Part shown: one piece after another, positions 55,588 to 64,000 of the stretch | How positions within the stretch are numbered: the first letter of the stretch is position 1 | How the letters are laid out: each line of letters opens with the position of its first letter | DNA from: Trametes villosa | Taxonomy: Eukaryota; Basidiomycota; Agaricomycetes; Polyporales; Polyporaceae | Length of the DNA: 64,000 nt | Reading direction: 5' to 3' | Assembly (NCBI GenBank): GCA_002964805.2 | Contig: PUDQ02000003.1 | Span: 1,488,001 to 1,552,000 of the forward strand | Notes under the pieces: generated by a model | What the model saw: the letters and a program-made list of their open reading frames with translations, nothing else | Database searches by the model: none | Told to the model about the DNA's origin: nothing | Made by a program: the position numbers and the translations under genes

Positions 55588-57787
55588 TTGCCGTTTTGCA
55601 GGGTACTACAGGCTGCGGCCCTCCTGTTCTGGCGGTATCGACAGCCGTCGACGCTCCGTGAGCTTAATTTAATTCAGTTGCCTCCGAGTCTAAGGGACAC
55701 ACCCACCTACTACGAGCTTCGTGCGATTTGAGCGCATTGAAATGCCGGAACATGCGACTCGTGATGAACGGAGCGATGTAATCCGGTTGCATCTTCCCGG
55801 AACCGCTGAATGGGACGCGCTGGCGCAAATTTAGCGAAAGCGCCGCCGCTGAGAGGAGCCCTGTGGATGGGGGCGTGGTTGACATGTACGTGCCTAGACC
55901 AAGTCACGGTGGTTCGGAGCGGCCGTGGTTGAAGCATTCAAAGAAGCATCGGCTGGTACGGCGTCGCCCAGAATAGTAGTACACCGGTCTACTGGATCGC
56001 TTTGTCATACAGCCTCCGCAGAAAACCGCATGAGTCCGTTCCGTGTTACGACAAGAATATGGCGCTGTGTAGGTCTTTGTTGAAAGCCATAACAATCCTG
56101 AATATACAGATCATGATCAGCACCACCTCGCGATATCCTGCACACACCTCGTGCCGCGTTAAGAGAGACGTAGTGGATCTTCTGTGTCTCCTGAAGATTG
56201 TATTCCCGCGAAGGGGCGTAGTCTGTATGCCGCGGAGTGAGGCTTCGCCGCCGGAGATATCGTGTGGGAGAAAGAAGCAAATCCTCACCTGCACCCGACT
56301 CGCTCTGTGAGCGCGCGGCCGACCAAGATAGACCCCAAGCGGCGCGTTGGCTATCATTGAGACCCCGATAGCTACTTCGATACGAACAAAAGCTGTGTGC
56401 AGAGGTGGCGTACCTTCTCTACAATTACCGGGAGGCACATCGTGCTAACAACAGCTAGGAAGTTCGCATGGGTCGATATAGACTGGCCAGTATGTGTTGC
56501 ATGCTATTTCCAGTGATTTCAGTGGATACGCGCCTACCTTCTCCACCAGCGTTTAGTGTCAAGTTCACCGGGCTGAAGGAGCTGCGTACATTGTGATCAG
56601 CAGAGGCTTCGGAGCAATATCGGTGTCGAGGTGCCGGCGGACACGAATTACGGTAGTAACTGTGAGATTGTAGAGTGAGCGTTTGGGTCAGAGCGACCCG
56701 AGAGGACGTTTCTTACGGAGGATTTCTTGCACGATCCGAGGCCGCCATTGAGAACGACATGCGGACTGGACTTCGGCCGAGCCCGCTGTCTCGTTCTGGT
56801 CCTAGGACCCGCACATCTCCCACGAGGGTCAGTTATTGCTTCTTCTGTCCACATCGCTCGGCTTCCAAGTTCCTGCCACCATCCCAACCTGTGTATTAGG
56901 ACCGAGCGACGTAGTTAGCATTCAGGTCTACGGCGACAGAAAGACCGAACTACGAACATAACATAAGTCCGGCGTACTCTTGTGTACCGGTGCGGTAGAC
57001 CTCACTGAAAGGAGAGAGCCCCGGTTAGAGCAGCGTGACAAGCAAAGTATGATGCCACACCTGTGGGGCATGTATGGGGCAACACAACACGGGCAATCCC
57101 TGGTTGTCCTACTCCATAGCCAGTCCTCTGGTCGCCCGCTGGGAATCACCGGTCTCTTGGTTGAGTAGGACGCACCGCGTGAAGGTCCCGCGGGAGCCAG
57201 CCAAGTACATCGCCTTGACTCCGGGGAAAGCGTAGCTCGTGCCCACTGCCAGGCAAAAAATGTCACCCCGGCTGAAGAGCCGAACCGGTCCCAGAACCAC
57301 CACAGGGTCTGGACTGGAGGTCGACGATCTCGCGCTGGAGCGCTGGCATTCGTCGCTTTTCTTGGGCGTGACGGTCCGTGAGCGAGTTCTATGTCTGTGA
57401 AGGACCTTCCGAAGCGCTAGTGGTGTCAAATTGGCCTGTCGCTTCCGAGTAAGTGTCGAGGCTGGAAGCACCGGCCGCCGTAGCAAGCTATTCATGCGTC
57501 AACTTGAAGTACGATTGCTGCGGACCAAGAATACAACGTATGATACAACAGGGGGTGGGGCTATCTGATATGATAGGAGTCAGCTGTGTGTGCGATACCC
57601 TGCGCGGCGGCCATGAGAGGACGTGCAAACCTCGGACGACGGGGGCTGGTCACGACACAGCGCGTGCGATCCGCCAAGCGCAGGGAGAGGGCGGTCGGCT
57701 GCAGGGCCTATGGCGCACCGGCACCCTCGCTGACAAGCGTCCACTGAGCGGCCGGGACTGGACGGGTAGCTATGGTGACATATCGCG

Positions 57788-60700
57788 TCAGTCACTTCGA
57801 GCATGCGACAGATGCCACGACCACCGACCTTGCTGGCTCGTGTCCTGGCGGTATGCGACCATACTCCACTTCTCGGCGCGCATCCTCTCGACTCGTCGCA
57901 TGCTCAGCCTGAATCGGATGCGCTGCTCGTATCGCACCAGCTCCTGTGCTGTGAGGACAAAGAACGCGCCCGGGGGCGGGGATGCCGCCCCTTCGAAAAC
58001 CCTACGCATGCCGCTGATGAGTGTACCGGGCGCGTCCGCCGACGGCTTGAAGAAGAGTAGTCGCGTTACGGGCTCGAACGGAGACGCAGAGTTCATGAAC
58101 GGGTTCCACGCTGTCGAGAACGGCAAGGTTGCGGTGGTTTTGGCCTCCCACACCCGGATGTCCTCCGACTCGCACGAGAAGTCGGCAGGCAGCATGCTCG
58201 CGACGGGGAAGGGAATCGCGTAGTACGCGGCCGCGATGATATTTTCGAACTCGACGAGCCAAGGGTCCGTGCGGACACGCCGCGAGGGAACGCGCCGGCG
58301 CATGTCGTCCAGGGGGATGGGCCAGAGCTCGCCGTAAGGCGCGATGTCGGATGACATGCTCCCGCTAAGCACACGCGCGAGGAAGTCGGAGAGCCAGTGG
58401 GGCGGGTAGCCGACGCGGTGGAGGTGCAGAAGCAGACCGAAGAACGCCACGAGGCTGTTTGGGAGGCGCACGTTTTCCGGGGGCAGTCTGGTGCGGCCTG
58501 GGATGAGCGTGTTGAAGAGTACGCGGGTCAACCAAGATGTAAGCTCGTCGCGGGAGGCGAGCTCGGACTGCGGGCGAGGCAGCGCGAGGGGACCAAGGAC
58601 AAGTACATCCATGACAGCTTGCGAGCGGATGACCTTGCAGCCGAGATAGCGGGGCATGTCCTTGGGAAGCAGTTGCGTATACCTAGTCAACGTTAGCGTA
58701 CATAAGCTCATAGAGAGAGATGCGACATACGTATAGAAGTAGTGCTCGTCATTGCTCCAGGAACCCGTGTTCAATAGACAGTTACAAGAGGCACCTGCCT
58801 GATCGACCTCTTGGAGGCTCGGGACGACATATATAGCCATGTTCATCGGGCCATGTGTGTAGTCCCTATAAGAAACTGCATTATACGGTGGACGCTGCAA
58901 CGCTCGCTAAAAGCACTCACGGTACGTTGCTCAGCCACATCCTGGTAAACTGTCTCGGGAACTCAGGAGGACGTGTCGCATCCCCTTTCAGTCGCATCTT
59001 CGCGAGTTCCTCTGACAGTCCACCCGCGATGAGCTCAGCGGTGATATGTCCCTCGAGGCCCTTCAACGCCGCGGATACCTCGTCGAATAGGGCGCTGAAG
59101 GTGTCCCAGGCGAGCGTGTTGACCTCGTTAGTGATAGGTTTCTTAGGGCCGCCTTTGTTCCGATGGATAAACTCGTCTATGTGGTCGACGGTTTCGAAGA
59201 CATCGCCAGCCAACGGTTTGTACCCGTCGCCTCCAGGATAGTACCTGGGGTTATCGTAGTTGGAGTCCTGTACAAAAATTGTCACGCTAGCGGCTTCCGA
59301 CAGACGTGCTGAATACCTACGAATAGCGTGATGTTTGGCTTCCAGTCGTTCTCGATGTGAGCGTGAATCTGTGCATAATCAGCGTTCAGCGGCGATGTTC
59401 CGGCTCGACCGGTAAGCGACGACTCACCTTGCGCGCGGCGGCCCGATCTACGTCGCCGCCACCCGCCAACTTCGACCACGCCTGCTCAAATCCTGGATGA
59501 CGCGTACGGAGCTCTTCAGGCGGGTAGAAGACCTTCGCAAACTGGTACCAGTCTCGCTCGACGGTCGGCACCTTCCCGGTCGTGGAGATCTGCTGCATCA
59601 TGTTGACGAGCATCTCCATATTCGACTCCATGAACGCGCGCCCCTGCGGTACGGTAGTACCAGCAGGCATCCACGGCATCTGCATGAGCTGGGCGTCCGA
59701 GAGCCCGCGAAGGGTCGACTCGATCTGGCGGCGTTGTTCCGCGAAGCTCTCCCTGATCTGGCGCTGCAAGTCTCCTCCTCCGCTCCCCGAGCGGAGCAGC
59801 CGATCCCGTTCGCCCCACTGCGCTTCTGGGTTCATGTAGGTGTGGTTAGCGAGCATCTTCCGTGCGGTCTTCCGCGCTCGGATCCAGTAGTCGAGAGCGC
59901 TGAGCACCACAGGAACAGTGTTCGCATCGACGTGCAGCCAAGAGGGCAGGGTGGGCGGCGATGCGGACAACTGGTCGACCAAGCCTTTGACTACGGACAT
60001 CAAGCTGCGCCGCGAGGCTGTCAGAAGAGTCTCGTCAGTTGAAACGAAATCGGCGTACCGGTCGTAGCAGTATCCAGGCATGACCGCGGCACAGAACGAG
60101 TACATGAGCGTGGCTTTGATCTCCGCGCAGATGATAGGATTCGTGGTGATGCTCAGGTCATGGAGGAGCGTGAGCATGCACAGATCTCGAGTGATTGCAG
60201 TCGGGTGGATGTCCAGAAGAGTCAGGTGCGCGCGGAAGATCGATCGTTTCTTGACAGAGAGCTTCTTGTACCCCTGGTACAGGCCGGCAATCGTACCGAG
60301 TGGGTGACGTCCTGATCCATGCGCGTGAGCGAAACATGTAAGGGAGGACGCGAGAGCAACGTACCGTCACCGACGCCTCCGAAGAGAAACGAGATTTGAG
60401 ACAGCTTCTCGGAGGGGAGCTTGTCGAGAATGAGCGGATCGTCTCCGTTGGTTGAACCCCAGCCGGTTGTGAGATCAATGATTGGGTCATGTCCGATCTA
60501 GAGCACGGAGGGACGGTCAGCCCGCGCGCGAGGCGGCCGTGGTTATGGGGAGCATACGGTATAGTACTCCTTGGCATCGTCACTACAAGCGCATGTCTTT
60601 CAGTCAATGCGCTATCCGAGTGTGGGCAGAAACTCACAGTGGCTTCATGAACAGTGGTAGACGAGAAAGTGCCGAAAGACTTGCGTCGCCGTTTTGCGCG

Positions 60701-61280
60701 ATGGCGTCGGCCTCACCTTCAGCGGCACTCCAATCCTTCCACGCGCGACGCAGCTCGTCAATGGCGGGAGAAGGCGGAGAATCAGATGTCGCCTTCAGAG
60801 AATACTCTTTGAGTTCGGCGATGTCTGCAGCGTCAACTTGGAGGACGCGTCGCGAGCCTAGTGGGCTCGACCTTGCAAGGAAGCAAAGCGCCTTCGCCAG
60901 CCGACTAGATAGCCTCACGGAAAGGTCACGCTTCGCGTTGCGCTCCGAGCCGAACAGCTTCCAAGAGCGCAGAATAGCAGCTATACAGCGGGCGTAGTCC
61001 CCGGTCTCGTACAAAGCGGCGCTGAGATTCGAAGGGTAGACCGGGTCACTAGCATCCGCTTTCTCGGCCTGCAGTGCAAAAGTTCATGTTCTACTCATGA
61101 GGAACTCTCAAGAGGGTACTCACTTTAGCGTAAAGCTCAGCAGCTCTATATGACCAGATAGTCAGAAAAAGGACATCAATCGAGTAATAATACAACGGGA
61201 TGTTCTGTTGCATACCTAATGAATTGACCGGCTTTGAAGGACTCGTTGCCTTTCTGCTTGAGCCCACTAGCCACCGACAT
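57788..61280 (-). CDS. TPR-DUF4470 protein
   Basis: Ten exons: 61280-61216, 61145-61124, 61068-60638, 60582-60558, 60497-60365, 60311-59428, 59368-59321, 59267-58921, 58865-58731, 58682-57788. They give 994 residues. The N-terminus is a TPR pair (KQKGNESFKAGQFIRAAELY, then SNLSAALYETGDYARCIAA). A DUF4470-type region follows (YYTIGHDPIIDLTTGWGS, ISFLFGGVGDGRHPLGTI, LTLLDIHPTAITRDLCMLTL). The same domain starts the dynein-assembly factor DNAAF3 and occurs in many fungal TPR or MYND proteins. The remainder is helical without a recognised domain, and no MYND finger is seen at the C-terminus. Several exons are tiny (22 and 25 nt). The role is unknown; probably a soluble scaffold. Confidence 0.88.
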
Positions 61281-62106
61281 CTTGGCTGGTATATTTCGAG
61301 TTCGTGGTGAGATAGCGAGTGGCTCGGGATGGTGGTTGTCGACAAAGTGTGGAGGCGGCCAGGCCCCCTGCACGCCCCCGCTTATTCGAATAAGCGCCGT
61401 ATGCGGATCGTACCAAGAACTTTTCTGCACGTTTTGACCTGCACCTCCTATTTGTGCTTTTCGTCGGCATGCTTCATCGGAGGCCACTATAATCAGGATC
61501 TATTTCCCTCATACCTGCTGCAGCCCCGCTTTCGACGAGTGTACTGGAACAGCCACAATCCTAAAACGTCGCCGTCACGATACACTTCGGCATTGGGGAT
61601 TGATGCCAATAAGTACTACGCGATGGACCGGAGCCTCACAGCGGCGTCGGTATCGCTGTTTGATCGAAAGGGCCAACCGCTTGAACACAAACATGGCCTG
61701 ATGACCCCCTAGAGCTCTCGAGGTGAGTATGCGACAAATTTCCGATGACGGAGATTGAGTACTTAGTAGCACTAACCCAACTCGACTTCCTGTCCTGAAG
61801 TGGCATAGTAGCAACGTAGCAACATCCCTTGAAAGTGCAATCGTATTACCCTCTTGCTTCGCGAAGACATACCGCGGTGGAAAGTGAACGTCATCGTGTG
61901 AGTTATTCAAGAGGTGTTCTTCAGCAGCGCGCTCATTCGCAGTAGCCGCCCTGCGCCCTCGTCACCATCGTGAGATTGATCAACTTCAGTTCTCGCGATC
62001 AATATCCCCTCTCCTGCATGTCCAAGGCCACTCATTCCCAAACATCGCAGCTTGAGGATTGAGATCGCGTACGTGTTTTGTAGTAAGGCTTGGAACCCGC
62101 TAGGAG
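61281..62106. other. Divergent promoter region between TPR-DUF4470 and HET genes
   Basis: About 830 bp between two starts on opposite strands. No gene is supported within it. Confidence 0.55.
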
Positions 62107-64000
62107 ATGGCTGACCTTACTCTGCGAAGACGACTTTCCATTATGAGGTTGATCGACACGCATACAGGCGAGTTCCTCATGGTCACGAGCCATTTTCAGG
62201 TGCCATACGCCATCCTAAGCCATACCTGGGACCCCAATGGAGAACAGTCGTATCAGGACGTTTGCGCCATCCAGGCCTCATTCTGGAAGGGGAATACCGT
62301 GAAGACGATCGTCTTCTGGGCCAGGTAGGTCGCACCATCGATGAGCTGCCAAATCATCACTCATTCGCCGAGATCTTAGGTATCTACTCGAGCTTCAGTT
62401 GGTGAAGTACTCGAAGGCCGCCTCTGAACCGTCATACTTCGCGTTGGCCTGGATGAGGTTTCTCATCCGTCTCCTGCGGTGGGGGCAACGGCTCCTCAGC
62501 GCGGTCGCAACGGAGGAATCGACCTACCCCACCCTCCTCTCCGATACCAGACTCTCATACAAGTTCCGCGAATCTTGCGCCATTTGCCGCGATGCCGGCT
62601 ATCGATACCTCTGGTTCGACGCCTGCTGCATCGACAAGACGAGCAGCTCCGAACTCTCCGAAGCGATCAACTCGATGTACCTCTGGTACAAACACTCAGC
62701 AATGTGCTTTGCGTTCCTCAGCGACGTGAGTCTCTCGAATGGCGAGGATATCACCGCGCGTGGGTCAGGGTTCCGCCGGAGCAAGTGGTTCACTCGCGGA
62801 TGGACACTCCAAGAGCTGCTCGCGCCCCATGTCCTTATCTTCGTGGACCGGGAGTGGCAAATCATCGGAACGAAGGGGACGATGGGAACCATCCTCGCCG
62901 AGATCACGCGTATTCCAGCACACTACATCAGGCAGGTTACGGACGTCAGGAGCGCGAGCGTCGCCCAGCGGCTCTCGTGGGTCGGTCTTCGCAAGACGAC
63001 GCGCGAGGAGGACGAGGCGTATTGCCTTCTAGGCCTCTTCGGGATCAACATGCCGACTCTGTACGGAGAAGGGCGGTACGCGTTCATCCGGCTCCAGATG
63101 GAGATTCTGAAGCAGGAGCACGACCAGAGCGTCTTCGCGTGGAGTTTCAGCTCCTTTTTGCGTGACCCCAGTGCACGCCCTCCTATCCCGTGCGATCCAG
63201 AATCCGCGTACACCGAGATGCAGATTCCTCGCATCCACCATCTGCAGGCATCGCCCACCAACGGCATCTATGTTGGGCAGATGCATATCGGGAGCGGTAG
63301 CGCAGCGCTTGCAGTCGACACGAAGATCCTCCCCGCGATCCACCCCCTCGCGTTCGGCAACTGTTCTTACATGGTACGGCTCTCGCATGGGCGTTTCTGC
63401 AAGCGCCTCGGGATTGACGTCCCACCTCCGGTGTTTACCCCGACCCCGTTCGGGATGCGTACCAGCCTTCCCCTCATGCCCTTCGACGGCCACTTCCTCA
63501 AGGACACGCCGTTCGAGGTGAACCTCCCGGGAAAACACCTCTTGTACCTCGCCATCCTCGCTTGCGAGAACGGCGGCTACGACGTCGACGGGCACCTGAT
63601 TGGGTTAATATGCTCGCTCCCCGCCCCTACCCAGGAGCAGAATGGCGATCCCACCCCAATTCTCGCTGGCGGCGTCCAATGTTTTCTAACTCACCCAGAT
63701 GGAGACCCCGGCACCAGCAGCATTCGTACGGTGGTGATTTCCCCGGACGACCTAAAGACGAGACGGGACAGCATCCGGGTCATGGACGTCCACATACCCA
63801 TGCTGCCATCCCCTCTATCCATGGCAGCGACGCATCACGTCCGAAGAGGGCTATCAGGCCAAGGGCTGGAGAACAAGTACACCACCCAGGACGCGATTCG
63901 CAACATCCCCGTAGCGATTCGGCTCGCGCCGTGGTGTCGCTCCCTCTTGCAGGCGCAGGGCTATACCGCAACCGATGCACGCCCCGTCCCCACGGCAATT
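62107..64000 (+). CDS. HET-domain protein, 3' end outside the window
   Basis: Exon 1 is 62107-62324; a 55 bp intron follows; exon 2 runs from 62380 to the window edge without a stop (612 residues visible). A second possible start is M13 (MRLIDTHTGEF), which matches the usual HET start. The HET domain spans roughly 12-260. Its segments are YAILSHTWDPNGEQSYQD, YRYLWFDACCIDKTSSSELS, EAINSMYLWYKHS, SKWFTRGWTLQELLAP, and AYCLLGLFGINMPTLYGEG with the usual GEG. In ascomycetes such proteins trigger death of incompatible fused cells; in basidiomycetes they are numerous and mostly uncharacterised. The C-terminal part has no recognised domain in view. Confidence 0.93.

Larger units (their letters stand above)
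55170..57787. other. Long spacer between the Egh16-like gene and the TPR-DUF4470 stop
   Basis: Holds the promoter of the Egh16-like gene and two related 26 bp segments (55432, 55561). A minus-strand frame at 57109-57495 has protein-like composition but no recognised domain. Confidence 0.5.

Noticed and set aside
57109..57495. Minus-strand 128-codon frame upstream of the TPR-DUF4470 stop
   Set aside because: No recognised domain; could be a gene remnant but cannot be supported by eye.
1..64000. CRISPR arrays, rRNA genes, intact transposase or reverse transcriptase genes
   Set aside because: None seen on either strand.

Overview
The window looks like nuclear DNA of a filamentous basidiomycete, probably a polypore-type Agaricomycete. 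The basis is GC-rich coding sequence, many 50-65 bp GT..AG introns, and the gene families present: RTA1-like transporter, HET-domain gene, MYND and TPR/DUF4470 proteins, Egh16-like secreted protein, cytosolic-type MnSOD. No bacterial operons, rRNA, tRNA or CRISPR were seen. Exon models were built by hand from splice signals and reading-frame continuity. Every multi-exon model closes in frame except the second MYND gene, whose first splice donor is damaged.

Layout. From 1 to 46.5 kb most of the DNA is a dense array of single-pass membrane proteins. A1-A5 (all minus strand) have a WSGG/PPY ectodomain. B1 and B2 have a galactose-binding-like ectodomain. M1-M3 have a Ser/Thr mucin-like ectodomain. 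T1-T4 have almost no ectodomain. X1 is a tail-less remnant, and a separate protein has a PA-like ectodomain. Set into the array are three paralogous TetX-like FAD monooxygenases (8.9, 13.4 and 16.1 kb), an MnSOD (23.2 kb) and an RTA1-like 7-TM protein (37.4 kb). From 48 kb to the end come two tandem MYND proteins, a membrane-anchored pepsin-like peptidase, an Egh16/Gas1-like secreted protein, a 994-residue TPR-DUF4470 protein and a HET-domain gene cut by the right edge.

Main observation. Proteins with unrelated ectodomains share one gene plan: ectodomain, one TM helix, a short basic stretch, a phase-1 intron, then a tail exon. The tails carry recurring short boxes: DGG(V/I)R(L/I)AGG, GYLSD(T/A)TxST(L/V)PPSYR, and a PPxY motif that is often the last few residues. 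PPxY is the known ligand of WW domains of Nedd4/Rsp5 ubiquitin ligases. The array therefore reads as a set of diverse surface modules plugged into a common, probably ubiquitin-regulated, cytoplasmic output. The function is inferred; the motifs and the intron phase are seen directly.

The 5' ends of A1, A5, M1, M3, T1-T4 and X1 are the least certain parts, because short upstream exons could be missed by eye.
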